Assembly: GCA_020444175.1 (NCBI GenBank)
Contig: JAHLLM010000016.1
Span: 41,364-105,363, forward strand
From: Desulfobulbaceae bacterium
GTDB lineage: Bacteria > Desulfobacterota > Desulfobulbia > Desulfobulbales > SURF-16
DNA: 64,000 bases
Direction of reading: 5' to 3'
Shown here in pieces: positions 10,533 to 18,913 of this stretch. Both the position numbers and the translations under genes were made by a program. Under the pieces are notes generated by a model. The model was not told the origin of the DNA. It saw nothing but the letters and a program-made list of their open reading frames with translations, and made no database searches. How positions within the stretch are numbered: position 1 is the first letter of the stretch; each line of letters starts with the position of its first letter.

Positions 10533-10807
10533 TTACTTCTCCTTTTTGAATGAATTTAAGCAAAAATTCACTATTGCTACAACGGTGAATGAGATGGCAC
10601 ATTTGTAAAGGAATATCATGAAGTGTCAAGGTAAAAAAAGGGCAAGGTCTGACTCGTTCATTCATTCTGTCAGTATTTAGTCTTGTCTTTTTTCATACAC
10701 CATGGTCTGTTTTTTGACTACTTGAAGTTTATGCCGGAGAGAAACTGAAGGGCTTGCAGCAACGTCTCTTTAAACACATTCATTTTATTGCCGTTGAAAA
10801 GAAAATT

Positions 10808-11254
10808 ATGCAGATTTGGGTTGATGCCGATGCGTGCCCCAACGTTATCAAGGAAATACTCTTTCGCGCAGCCGAGCGGGTGCAGATACCTGTCATTCTG
10901 GTTGCCAACAAACCATTACGAACCCCTCCATCACGTTATATCAGTTCGATTCGGGTGGATGCGGGATTCGATGTGGCAGACAATACCATTGTCCGCAAAA
11001 TGGAGGGCGGCGACCTGGTGATCACCGCAGATATTCCCCTGGCTTCGGCGGCGATAGGCCAAGGCGGCCACGCCCTGAATCCCCGGGGAGAATTTTACTC
11101 CAGGGAAAATATCGAAGAACGGTTGTCCATGCGTAATTTCATGGACGAGTTGCGGGAAACCGGCGTGAACACGGGCGGTCCAGCCTCCCTCAACCCAAAA
11201 GACCGACAGGCCTTCGCCAACCAGCTGGATCGTTTTTTAACCAGACACTGTTGA
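10808..11254 (+). CDS. YaiI/YqxD family protein (UPF0178, PIN-like fold)
   Basis: 148 aa from the internal ATG giving [17 protein letters not shown], which is where the family starts; the frame is open to an ATG 18 codons upstream, but those residues are not family-like. Conserved motifs are the N-terminal [30 protein letters not shown] and [10 protein letters not shown]. The family is widespread and of uncertain function; the acidic pockets resemble PIN-type nucleases. MITE copy 2 follows 17 bases after the stop. Confidence 0.88.
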   Translation: MQIWVDADACPNVIKEILFRAAERVQIPVILVANKPLRTPPSRYISSIRVDAGFDVADNTIVRKMEGGDLVITADIPLASAAIGQGGHALNPRGEFYSRENIEERLSMRNFMDELRETGVNTGGPASLNPKDRQAFANQLDRFLTRHC

Positions 11255-11270
11255 GCAATTAAATTCTTTT

Positions 11271-11454
11271 GTGATTACCACTGAAACTCAGCCAGTCTTG
11301 CAGCAGGTACTGTAATGCATTAATAATTCAAAAAATACTGTCTCCACAAAAGTCATTCCCGCGAAAGCGGGAATCCAGAATAGCTGGCTAGTCCGCCTAG
11401 ATTCCCGCCTTCGCGGGAATGACGTATAAAAAGGCTGAAGATGAGTGGTAATCA
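11271..11454. repeat. MITE family 1, copy 2, with intact 11-bp target duplication
   Basis: About 96% identical to 4997-5180, with the same terminal inverted repeats (TGATTACCACT / AGTGGTAATCA). It is flanked by an exact 11-base direct repeat, TAAATTCTTTT, at 11260-11270 and 11455-11465. The duplication shows this copy moved by transposition; an 11-bp duplication is within the range known for IS4-type transposases. The element lies between convergent genes. Confidence 0.9.
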
Positions 11455-11502
11455 TAAATTCTTTTTTCTCACAATTCATAATTTCTTGATATCTCAGCAG
11501 GT

Positions 11503-13764
11503 TTATCTTCCCTCAACCGGCAGGACAACAGTGAAAGTCGTCCCTTTGCCCACTTTACTTTCAACGCGGATTTCACCGTTATGCTTCTTGATGATGTCAT
11601 GGGCTATGCTTAAGCCCAGACCGGTTCCTTTACCGACCTCTTTGGTGGTAAAAAAAGGTTCAAACAGCTTGGCAATATCTTCTTCTGCAATACCGGAACC
11701 GGTATCGGAAATTGCCACCATAATATTTGCCCCATCCTGCCAGGTCTTGATTGTAATCACTCCCTCTTTTTCAATTGCCTGAACAGCGTTGACCAGGAAA
11801 TTCATGAACACCTGGTTGAGTTGCTGGGGAAAACAGGAGATAGGCGACAGTTCGCCAAACTCCTTAATCAACTTTGCCTTATACTTCAGTTCATTCCAGA
11901 TGACCTTAATAGTATTTTCAAGGCAGACATTGATATCAGCCTCTTTCCGGTCAACGTCTTCCAACCTGGAGAAATTTTTCAAGTTCTGGACTATCTCGCG
12001 GACACGCTGGGCGCCTTCCTTTGATTCATGGATCAAATCCGTGATGTCCCGGGCAACAAAATCAATCTTTAATTTTTTTCGAAGCTGCTGCAGTTCTTCA
12101 GCGCCTAATCCGCTCGATGCGGCGTCAATGTATTCCACCAATTTTGCAGTGTAACTTCCCAGGCTGCCAAGATTGCTGTTAATAAAGCCGATGGGATTAT
12201 TGATCTCATGGGCCACCCCTGCGGCAAGCTGGCCCACCGATGCCAGTTTCTCCTGCTGATAGAGAAAGGATTGCATTTGCTCTTTTTCGTTTTCCATCCT
12301 TTTCCGTTCACCGACATCCCGATAATCCTCAATCATGCCGATCAGCTTTCCAGCCGAATCGAAATAAGGCTTGACCGTCACAACGCAATCCCGCTTGGTC
12401 CCATCGTGACACTCTTTTTCGATTTCCAGCACAATGTTTTCTTCACCGTCAAGTATCCGGGTAAGTGTACATTCCGGGGTATTACAATGCGGCCCGTGAA
12501 AAACTTCATAGCACTTTTTCCCTTGCCAGCTGGTTTTCTCAAGTTTTGCCATTTTGAGAAAGGTATCGTTGACCCGGACAAGATTAAAATCCCTGTCCAC
12601 TATGCGGATACCATCTGCAGCAATCTGAAATATCTGATTGAGTTCAAAATGGGCTTGATTTTTCCGTCCGACCAGATCGGCAAAAAGGCGTGAAAAATAG
12701 ATGGTTAACAGAAGAGCCACAATGGATACCAGACCAATGACAAGCAGAAGATTGCGCTTCAAATTGGTGGCCAGAAGAAACAGTTGGCCGGCATCATGCT
12801 CTATAAGCGTAGTCCAGCCGAGCCCCGGATAGTCACGGTAGCCCTGAGACCGCGCATAGGCAAAAAGCTCATCGCCTTCTCCCGGAAGGTCGCCGGTCAT
12901 GCGAAAAGAACCGACATTGCCCCCTTGCATGATTTTTGGGATGAATTCCTTTCCGGAAAAATCCTCATCCAGTTCATACTCAGGCTCATTTTCGTAAATA
13001 AGGCGATAGTTACTGCTGAGCAATTTGACTTGGGCGTGATCAGAATATCCATATCGGCTGTCACCGGAAAACCGCTGGACTGAGTTCTCCAAAAGAAAAT
13101 GAATGGTTTCTATATTCAAAACAGCCTTTATGACGCCTGCGAATTCATTGTGCTCATCAAAGAGCTTCACTGCTACCGCACAGGCGAAAGAATCTGCACT
13201 TTCATCATATTCCAGCTCCCCCACCCATACCTTTTGCTGCACAGCCTTTTGATACCACTCTTCATCGGCCTGCATGTAATCAGAGGTCCGGTTGGTTGAC
13301 GCGACGATACCTCCAAATTTATCGGAGACAAATATCTCTGGATAAACTGGTTTTTTAAGCCACTCCTTGGTATTAAATTCCTTTTTTTCTTTGAGCTCAA
13401 TCGCCAGCGGACTCGTAGTCTTCGCCAACATGAACGGGCTCAATTTCCCCTCTGGAAAAGCAATCCATTCCCGGTCTTTTTGCGCAATCCATGCCTCTCT
13501 TTCCGGCATTGCCTCCATGGCAAGATTGTCCTCTCGGAGTGTCTCACGAAGCAGCACATCTCTGCCATAGGCACGTATTTCCTCAATGCGGTTGTACATC
13601 TCCCTGTCAATATCTTCCATGATTTGCAGGGTGTGAATAACCTGATTATGGACGATTGCCCTGCGCAGGGAATTCTGGCTGGTCTGCAGAGTAATAAGGC
13701 TGCCGACTCCCACAATGAAGAAAGTTATGACAAAGGCGGTGAAGAGTTTGTACTGAATTTTCAT
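11503..13764 (-). CDS. Membrane sensor histidine kinase (dCache sensor, PAS, HisKA, HATPase)
   Basis: 753 aa. An N-terminal membrane helix (LFTAFVITFFIVGVGSLITL), a long periplasmic dCache-type sensor at about 35-320 (DKFGGIVASTNRTSDYMQADEEWYQKA; GVIKAVLNIETI) and a second helix (NLLLVIGLVSIVALLLTIYF). A PAS domain at about 365-490 carries a Cys-rich insert (GKKCYEVFHGPHCNTPEC). Then a coiled coil, the His box AAGVAHEINNPIGFINSNLG and an ATPase with NAVQAIEKEG, DTGSGI and GTGLGLSIAHDI. There is no receiver, so it needs a separate response regulator, and none is adjacent. MITE family 3 copy A begins 14 bases upstream of the start codon, so the promoter may lie in or beyond it. Confidence 0.92.
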   Translation of the reverse strand: MKIQYKLFTAFVITFFIVGVGSLITLQTSQNSLRRAIVHNQVIHTLQIMEDIDREMYNRIEEIRAYGRDVLLRETLREDNLAMEAMPEREAWIAQKDREWIAFPEGKLSPFMLAKTTSPLAIELKEKKEFNTKEWLKKPVYPEIFVSDKFGGIVASTNRTSDYMQADEEWYQKAVQQKVWVGELEYDESADSFACAVAVKLFDEHNEFAGVIKAVLNIETIHFLLENSVQRFSGDSRYGYSDHAQVKLLSSNYRLIYENEPEYELDEDFSGKEFIPKIMQGGNVGSFRMTGDLPGEGDELFAYARSQGYRDYPGLGWTTLIEHDAGQLFLLATNLKRNLLLVIGLVSIVALLLTIYFSRLFADLVGRKNQAHFELNQIFQIAADGIRIVDRDFNLVRVNDTFLKMAKLEKTSWQGKKCYEVFHGPHCNTPECTLTRILDGEENIVLEIEKECHDGTKRDCVVTVKPYFDSAGKLIGMIEDYRDVGERKRMENEKEQMQSFLYQQEKLASVGQLAAGVAHEINNPIGFINSNLGSLGSYTAKLVEYIDAASSGLGAEELQQLRKKLKIDFVARDITDLIHESKEGAQRVREIVQNLKNFSRLEDVDRKEADINVCLENTIKVIWNELKYKAKLIKEFGELSPISCFPQQLNQVFMNFLVNAVQAIEKEGVITIKTWQDGANIMVAISDTGSGIAEEDIAKLFEPFFTTKEVGKGTGLGLSIAHDIIKKHNGEIRVESKVGKGTTFTVVLPVEGR

Positions 13765-13777
13765 AGTGTGACTGTTC

Positions 13778-13904
13778 CTAGTGTCATGTCAAGCTTCAAT
13801 AGTCGTGTAGGTCGCCATATCCATGGCGACTCTTCAGTGTCGGGAAGGGCTCGAAGTCTCTCCTTGTTCGCTATCTCCCGACCTACAGCATACGTCAAAA
13901 GGCA
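13778..13904. repeat. MITE family 3, copy A
   Basis: Begins with CTAGTGTCATGTCAA and matches the full-length copy at 42407-42548 for about 120 bases, including the internal palindromes GTCGCCAT..ATGGCGAC and GTCGGGA..TCCCGAC. Its far end is lost after AAAAGGCA. It sits directly upstream of the kinase at 11503-13764. Confidence 0.8.
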
Positions 13905-13934
13905 GTGATGCCAATGGCTTGTCGCGGCAACGCG

Positions 13935-14140
13935 GAATACAATTGTCCATGCCAGGCATAGGCATGATCTTTATGGAGCGTAATCCCCTGTATGCAAACA
14001 CAGGTTACTATCAAGAAATAGTAGCGAAAACACGAACCAATGGCAAGGCCGATTTTGTAAGGAGTCGTATGAAGGAAACCTGGGTGGTACAGGTAAGGGA
14101 GGAACGAAATTCCGAAACTATGAACCGACGAACATTATTG
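13935..14140 (+). other. Possible remnant of a group II intron RNA
   Basis: The stretch contains CAAACACAGG, GACCAATGG-like (CGAACCAATGGCAAGG) and then GGAGTCGTATGAAGG-AAACC with a weakly complementary GGTGGTACAGG. These resemble, in order, the conserved segments that precede the reverse-transcriptase ORF in bacterial group II introns. No reverse-transcriptase reading frame is present, and a MITE follows directly. This is recognition by eye from a few short blocks, so confidence is low. Confidence 0.25.
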
Positions 14141-14147
14141 AGAAATT

Positions 14148-14304
14148 TGCCTCTATACAATTCTCAGTAGTCAACCTCTAGACTCCCGCCTCCGCGGGAG
14201 TGACGGTGGGCTTGGTTATGTCATTCCCGCGGAGGCGGGAATCCAGTATTGGAAACTTTGCGGCAAGAAAGTGGCAATTTTTAACTGAGAATTGTTTATA
14301 AGCA
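14148..14304. repeat. MITE family 2, copy A
   Basis: About 157 bp with imperfect 21-base terminal inverted repeats (TGCCTCTATACAATTCTCAGT and its counterpart ending TTATAAGCA). The core holds two GC-rich palindromes built on CCCGCCTCCGCGGG / CCCGCGGAGGCGGG. A second copy lies in inverted orientation at 17607-17763, so the two bracket the tag-GNAT-rsgA-merR segment. Confidence 0.85.
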
Positions 14305-14320
14305 TATTGAGAATATTGAA

Positions 14321-14899
14321 TTACTTTTTCTCACAATTCATAACTTCTTTGTATCTATAGCATGTGGTTATATGGTCATTGACCATTCCGACTGCCTGCA
14401 TAAATGCATAGCAAATGGTTGACCCTGCAAACTTAAAACCTTTCTTCTTGAGTGCTTTACTCATTGCATCTGATTCTTTCGTTGTTGCAGGTATTTCTGA
14501 GACTGTTTCCCAGCAATTTATAATTGGCTCATCCCCGACAAATGACCATATGAAATTCTTAAAAGACCCGTGGTCTTTCATGACCTGCAAATAGGCTTGC
14601 GCGTTTTGCCTTGCTGCCGCTACTTTCAATCTGTTGCGAATGATACCGGGATCTTGCAACAGTTTCTGTATTTTTTTATCTGTCCATTGTGCCATTTTCT
14701 CAGGATCAAAATCATCATAGGCTTTTCTGTAGGTCCGGCGGCGTTTGAGTATTGTTATCCAGCTCAGTCCAGCTTGAGAGCCCTCAAGTATGAGCATCTC
14801 AAACAAAGCACGATCATCATAGACTGGAACACCCCATTCCTTATCATGATAATCCAGGTATATCGCATCACTGGTTAGCCAATCGCATCTTTTTTTCAT
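14321..14899 (-). CDS. tag: DNA-3-methyladenine glycosylase I
   Basis: 192 aa, the usual length. Tag removes 3-methyladenine from alkylated DNA as the first step of base excision repair. Family signatures are clear: MKKRCDWLTSDAIYLDYHDKEWGVP near the start, LFEMLILEGSQAGLSWITIL, and near the end the zinc-site pattern VNDHITTCYRY, which with Cys5 and His18 gives the C-H-H-C set of structural zinc ligands known in this family. It is the last minus-strand gene before MITE copy 14148-14304. Confidence 0.95.
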   Translation of the reverse strand: MKKRCDWLTSDAIYLDYHDKEWGVPVYDDRALFEMLILEGSQAGLSWITILKRRRTYRKAYDDFDPEKMAQWTDKKIQKLLQDPGIIRNRLKVAAARQNAQAYLQVMKDHGSFKNFIWSFVGDEPIINCWETVSEIPATTKESDAMSKALKKKGFKFAGSTICYAFMQAVGMVNDHITTCYRYKEVMNCEKK

Positions 14900-15041
14900 A
14901 TTTTTGGTCTTATGATCTTTCCATCAGTGGCAGTGGACATAATTGTTGCAAAATCGCTGTAGTTAAGGTTTATTTCCAACAATAATTCGCTCTCTTTTCA
15001 GTGAATAAAGGCAACCAGACGCCGTTTCGATTCCTGTATCT

Positions 15042-15593
15042 TTATTCCCGCCAGTGCTGAGGTTGATTCAGTACCTCAGAACAGAGTACTTTTCCTTTTA
15101 CTCGCCCAATAACTCCAGAACGTAATTCCTGCACCATCCAAGCACCTGCATGCTCTTCCGGAATATGATATGGGGCTTCGTAACCCAGTATTCCTGCGGG
15201 AGTAAAACCTGAACGAGGATAATAATCCGCATGACCTAAAACAAAGACTAATTCAACACCCGATTGTTTTAATTGATTCAATCCCTCTTGAATGAGCTTG
15301 TTGCCAACTCCTTTGCCTTGAAAATCAGGGAGCACAGCCAGCGGTGCAAGTATTTGGGCTGTAACCGGCTCAGTTGTTTGGATAATTTTTACTTTTGTAA
15401 AGAGTATGTGTCCTATGATTTTCTCATTTTCAATAGCCACCAGAGAAAGTATTGGAATTGCTGTGTTGTCGTCGAGTAATCCACGAACAAGATCGGCAAT
15501 TTCTGGTCCTTTTTGCTCTCCAAATGCTTTTATATGGATATTTTCTATTTCCGGTCTATCTGATTTGCAAGACTGTCTAATTTCCAATGTCAT
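15042..15593 (-). CDS. GNAT-family N-acetyltransferase
   Basis: 183 aa. The GNAT acetyl-CoA site is visible (LAVLPDFQGKGVGNKLIQEGL; the Q/R-x-x-G-x-G/A loop is present as QGKGVG), with flanking strands IGHILFTKVKI and VELVFVLGHADYYPRSGF. The YPRSGF-pattern end is typical of YhbS-like acetyltransferases. The substrate is unknown. A 449-base spacing separates its start from the tag stop region and its neighbours share its orientation, but the gaps are too wide to call an operon. Confidence 0.88.
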   Translation of the reverse strand: MTLEIRQSCKSDRPEIENIHIKAFGEQKGPEIADLVRGLLDDNTAIPILSLVAIENEKIIGHILFTKVKIIQTTEPVTAQILAPLAVLPDFQGKGVGNKLIQEGLNQLKQSGVELVFVLGHADYYPRSGFTPAGILGYEAPYHIPEEHAGAWMVQELRSGVIGRVKGKVLCSEVLNQPQHWRE

Positions 15594-15613
15594 ATCCTAC
15601 AGTTACACTGTTT

Positions 15614-15677
15614 ATGCCGCAAACAACCGGAACAAATGGAGAGTCGCGGAATTTGCCTCCGCGTTCATTTGCGGCAT
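15614..15677. repeat. Imperfect palindrome between rsgA and the GNAT gene
   Basis: ATGCCGCAAA at 15614-15623 is the exact reverse complement of TTTGCGGCAT at 15668-15677, and an inner hairpin (CGCGGA..TCCGCG) lies between. It lies after the rsgA stop and could be a transcript-end structure or a degenerate cassette recombination site; no core GTTRRRY/RYYYAAC pair is evident. Confidence 0.4.
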
Positions 15678-15797
15678 TATGTATTCTCCGATTTTCCTGC
15701 AACAACTGTAATTTCAGGGAACTCTGCTGCGCCAACAGAGCTTAAGACGTCAGCGCCGCAGACGTTCTCGGCATCAAGCTCCCCTGTTTGCCCGTTG

Positions 15798-16880
15798 CTA
15801 TCTTTGCCTTTTTTTGTGTTTCATTACGTTTTTGCAGTGTTTCCCAAACTGCTTGTCTTTTTTTCTTTTCTCCAAATATGACATTTCATTGTAAGTGGAC
15901 TCTTTGGTCATTTTTATATAATTTTGATAACGCTCAGCAGGCAACAGACCCTTTTCAACAGCATCCAAAACAGCACATCCTTTTTCTCCGACATGGGCAC
16001 AATCATTGAAGTGACATTTTTCAGACAGCGTTATTATTTCGGAAAATGTCTCTTCAAGTCCGGTATCTACTGAGAAATTCCCCAGCTCACGCATACCTGG
16101 CGTGTCAACGACCATTGCTCCGGAACCCAGTTTAATAAGTTGCCTGTGCGTTGTGGCATGCCGTCCTTTACTTTCCTTCTTGCTGACCGTTTTTGTTGTA
16201 TAAGCTGATTCTCCGATGAGGTTATTTATCAGCGTTGTTTTGCCAACGCCTGATGATCCCAACAAGCAGTATGTTTGTCCAGGGAGCATAATTTCTTTTA
16301 CCCTGTCCAAACCGTAGTCGTTTTCATTACTGAAGGGAATAACCTGCAGGCGTGGCATAATCTTCTGAATTTCATTGATTCGGTTTGTAATATTCTCAAT
16401 TGCAAGCAGGTCACTTTTGCTCAGCAGTACAACAGGTTGGATATTGCTTTCGTTGACCATGACAAGATAACGCTCAAGACGACGGATGTTAAAATTTTCA
16501 TTCAGAGACTGAACGATGAATGCAACATCGATATTGGCTGCAATCAACTGATAATCTACTTTTTTCCCGGGTGTTTTTCTTTTCAGTAAAGATTTCCGCG
16601 ATAAGACTTCGTGAATTATTGCGAATGTATCTTCATCATAAAAATTAACCAAGACCCAATCACCTACTGCCGGATAATCAGTTGGGGATGACGCGCTGAA
16701 TATGAGTTTCCCAACCAGTTCCGCTAAAACATCAACCTCACCATTGCTTACGGTATAGCTGTCTTTATGGACAGCGACCACTCTTGCTAAATCAAATTGT
16801 TCCAGGCTCTCAGGGGCAACTGATGCCTGTATCCCTTTGCTCAATCCTATATTTTCTAAATTATTCGCCATATTATTCAT
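15798..16880 (-). CDS. rsgA: Small-subunit ribosome biogenesis GTPase RsgA
   Basis: 360 aa with the circularly permuted GTPase order of the family. An N-terminal OB fold (about 20-100) is followed by G4 (VVLLSKSDL), then G1 (GSSGVGKTTLINNLIG), G2-like TTHRQLI, G3 (VVDTPGMRELG), and a C-terminal zinc knuckle CHFNDCAHVGEKGCAV, all in the expected order. RsgA checks late maturation of the 30S subunit near the decoding site. The start gives MNNMANN with a second ATG three codons later; no strong ribosome site separates them. It is unusual to find it in a cluster with tag and a MerR regulator. Confidence 0.95.
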   Translation of the reverse strand: MNNMANNLENIGLSKGIQASVAPESLEQFDLARVVAVHKDSYTVSNGEVDVLAELVGKLIFSASSPTDYPAVGDWVLVNFYDEDTFAIIHEVLSRKSLLKRKTPGKKVDYQLIAANIDVAFIVQSLNENFNIRRLERYLVMVNESNIQPVVLLSKSDLLAIENITNRINEIQKIMPRLQVIPFSNENDYGLDRVKEIMLPGQTYCLLGSSGVGKTTLINNLIGESAYTTKTVSKKESKGRHATTHRQLIKLGSGAMVVDTPGMRELGNFSVDTGLEETFSEIITLSEKCHFNDCAHVGEKGCAVLDAVEKGLLPAERYQNYIKMTKESTYNEMSYLEKRKKDKQFGKHCKNVMKHKKRQR

Positions 16881-17029
16881 GTAAAACTAAAGCACTTAAC
16901 GCTAAGCGAAGACGCGCGCCTAGCCTGGGTTGGAAGAGTTTGAGTTGTGTATTGACATGACCGAAGACGATTTGAAAAAGCGCCAGTTTATGCGTTGCAC
17001 TCAAGCCTGTTATTGGGTTGCAAGGTGAC

Positions 17030-17563
17030 TTATGCGGTATTTTGAGACCATTTTCTGATGTCGTTTATTTCTTCAGCGTGTAATCCGAGTGATTCAAGAA
17101 AATCTTGATGTCCTTCGGGCATTGACCGCTCAAACTCCATGTGCCACTTGCGCATACCGTTTTCATCAAGCCCCGCAGACTGTAAAAGACCAACCCACAC
17201 GGCTTTTGTAATAATTTTGGTGGATTTTAACAATTCGTCATCGCCGAGAAGTTTGATAATAACATTTTGCTGCAATCTTAACTTCTGCATTTCAGTGTTA
17301 ATCTGATCGATCCGTTTTTGTAAAATCCCGGCAACAGCTGTGTTGTCTGAATCAATAATGTGCCGTATGTCTTCAAGCGATATTCCTGTGCTCCGTAATG
17401 AACATATCCTCTGAAGCCTTTCAGAGTCCTTTTGCGTGTAAACCCTGTAATTGGCATCAGTCCTCAGTGTGGGCTTCAGCAAATCGACAGAGTCGTAATG
17501 CAGCAATGTACTTCGGGATAAGCCGAACTTTTTAGCAAGTTGCGAAATAGAATATTGTTTCAT
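17030..17563 (-). CDS. MerR-family regulator with a C-terminal WH-FE-HQ-FLE effector domain
   Basis: 177 aa. Residues 1-70 are the MerR winged helix (YSISQLAKKFGLSRSTLLHYD; NYRVYTQKDSERLQRICSLRSTGISLEDI), and about 75-110 the dimerisation helix. The last 60 residues form a compact domain (GMRKWHMEFERSMPEGHQ DFLESLG) that recurs as the stand-alone 62-aa protein at 17799-17987. MerR proteins usually sense a ligand through such a domain; the ligand is unknown and there are no conserved Cys for metal binding. The stand-alone homologue upstream suggests the two work together or compete for one partner. Confidence 0.88.
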   Translation of the reverse strand: MKQYSISQLAKKFGLSRSTLLHYDSVDLLKPTLRTDANYRVYTQKDSERLQRICSLRSTGISLEDIRHIIDSDNTAVAGILQKRIDQINTEMQKLRLQQNVIIKLLGDDELLKSTKIITKAVWVGLLQSAGLDENGMRKWHMEFERSMPEGHQDFLESLGLHAEEINDIRKWSQNTA

Positions 17564-17606
17564 TTCTGACCCGCTCTCCAGACAACCGTTTCTGTATTGA
17601 TCAAAA

Positions 17607-17763
17607 TGGTTATAAACAATTCTCAGTTAAAAATTGCCACTTTCCTGTCGCCAAGTTTCCAATACTGGATTCCCGCCTCCGCGGGAATGACATAATCAAG
17701 CCCACCGTCACTCCCGCGGAGGCGGGAGTCTAGAGGTTGGCTACTGAGAATTGTATTGAGGCA
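17607..17763. repeat. MITE family 2, copy B (inverted relative to copy A)
   Basis: Reverse complement of 14148-14304 with about 93% identity, including both terminal repeats and both GC-rich palindromes. It lies between the MerR gene and the small protein related to its C-terminal domain, so it may have separated two once-adjacent genes. Confidence 0.85.
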
Positions 17764-17798
17764 ATTTAATCAAAAAACGGTTGTTTGGAGTAAAAAAG

Positions 17799-17987
17799 TT
17801 AGTTTAAATTTTGCCTGATTTCCTTTATGCGGGATTTCTCTACTCCAAGCCATTCAAGAAAATTTTGATGCCCCTCAGGATGTTTTTTTTCAAAAACCTG
17901 ATGCCATTTTCGCATATCATCATCTGACAAACCAGTTTCGGCAAAAATTTCTTTCCATTGATCTACTGTGACTCTTTCCATTGTCAT
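17799..17987 (-). CDS. Stand-alone 62-aa homologue of the MerR C-terminal domain
   Basis: 62 aa starting after a good ribosome site (AAAGGAG, 3 bases from the ATG). It aligns over almost its whole length with the end of the MerR protein at 17030-17563: both read W..(I/L)....GL....MRKWH..FE...PEGHQ.FLE.LG....I..IR. It has no DNA-binding part. This looks like a sensor or effector domain encoded by itself, perhaps the ancestral or duplicated partner of the MerR protein. The function is unknown. Confidence 0.75.
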   Translation of the reverse strand: MTMERVTVDQWKEIFAETGLSDDDMRKWHQVFEKKHPEGHQNFLEWLGVEKSRIKEIRQNLN

Positions 17988-18100
17988 GTTCTCCTTTAGT
18001 TAAGATGAGATGAATATTGAAAGGAAAGAGGTACACTGTCAAGCTATAGACGGGTCAATAATTTTTTTAAGTTTTTAAGATAATGATCGCTTGTATTTGA

Positions 18101-18215
18101 TCCACGCAACCTGCCCGCCGACCAGTTGGCAATCACGTTTCCGAAAAGGAAAGATTTGAGTTGCCACTAAAAAAATAGCAGGGCTTGCGGGTCAGGGCCA
18201 ACAAATAAGGCCAGA
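18101..18215 (-). other. Degenerate attC site (attC4)
   Basis: Closely related to attC2 (20376-20500): the same AACCTGCCCGCC block, TTTCCG..AAGGA..AGATTTGA.TTGCCAC and GCGGGTCAG in the same order. The outer R''/R' core boxes are not intact (no GTT..AAC pair at the expected ends), so it is probably inactive. It marks the present readable end of the array. Confidence 0.6.
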
Positions 18216-18260
18216 TTGTGAGAGTGAAGCGAACAAGAATCTAACATAGTTTGTAATACA

Positions 18261-18533
18261 TTATTCATGTTCTTCATCTTTATCGTCAAAACGCTTCAAA
18301 CCGCTATATGCTGAGGATAGCACAACATCTTGTATAATCTCTCGAGTTTTTGCCACTTCTTCCTTCTTCACCATTAACCTCATTGGCACGGAATGGAAGA
18401 TATATTGTGCAACATGTTCACCTTGGACAAAATAGGTTATACCCTCGGCATCTAAAATGGATTTAAGGAAAATAAGATCTCCGGAACTCTGAGTTTCTAA
18501 AACCAACTCATATTTTACAAATTCATCTTCCAT
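18261..18533 (-). CDS. DUF2007-like small signal-transducing domain protein
   Basis: 90 aa. It matches the DUF2007 pattern: a strand (YELVLETQSSGDLIFLKSILDAEGI), then YFVQGEHVAQYIF, then the hydrophobic strand MRLMVKKEEVAKTREII. These small ACT/GlnB-like folds occur alone or fused to other signalling domains; the role is unknown. It lies just before the degenerate attC4, so it would be the last gene of a cassette that starts at attC3, together with the winged-helix gene at 18662. Confidence 0.7.
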   Translation of the reverse strand: MEDEFVKYELVLETQSSGDLIFLKSILDAEGITYFVQGEHVAQYIFHSVPMRLMVKKEEVAKTREIIQDVVLSSAYSGLKRFDDKDEEHE

Positions 18534-18661
18534 AATTCTATTTTGTATCGTTTGCTCCTTACTGCCCTGCCGGCTAGTCTATTTTTATGGCCTTTCACTG
18601 AAAACTTTTCATTTGGCCTTGTGCTCCCGCAAATTCTGCACCAATGTCCCACTTCCGGCTC

Positions 18662-18913
18662 CTATATGCCGGTATAGTTTAGCTCAGGCAACTCTTCAGG
18701 CGGAACTAAAACTCGGATAGTTCTTGCCTGTCTTGGCACCCGCTGGATAAGTCCATTTTCTTCTAGTTTCAAAATCATTTGATGGACTGTGGGAGGAGTA
18801 ACCCGGAAATATTTTTGTATATCTGCTTCAGCAGGAGGTTGACGGTTAATCTTTGTGTAATGGTAAATATAGGCCAAATACTGCCCCTGTTTTTTGGTAA
18901 ATTGAAATGTCAT
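18662..18913 (-). CDS. LexA-like winged-helix DNA-binding protein (83 aa)
   Basis: The sequence TKKQGQYLAYIYHYTKINRQPPAEADIQKYFRVTPPTVHQMILKLEENGLI is a winged helix close to the N-terminal domain of LexA (helix-turn-helix VTPPTVHQMILKLEENGLIQR, wing RVPRQARTIRVLV). No protease domain follows, so it is not LexA itself. Similar short proteins are common hypotheticals in cassettes and prophages. There is no convincing ribosome site ahead of the ATG; cassette genes often lack one. The target is unknown. Confidence 0.72.
   Translation of the reverse strand: MTFQFTKKQGQYLAYIYHYTKINRQPPAEADIQKYFRVTPPTVHQMILKLEENGLIQRVPRQARTIRVLVPPEELPELNYTGI

Noticed and set aside
16880..17029. Possible attC between the MerR gene and rsgA (AACGC...GCGTT-like bases)
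   Set aside because: Arms do not pair beyond five bases and no R''/R' complement is present.
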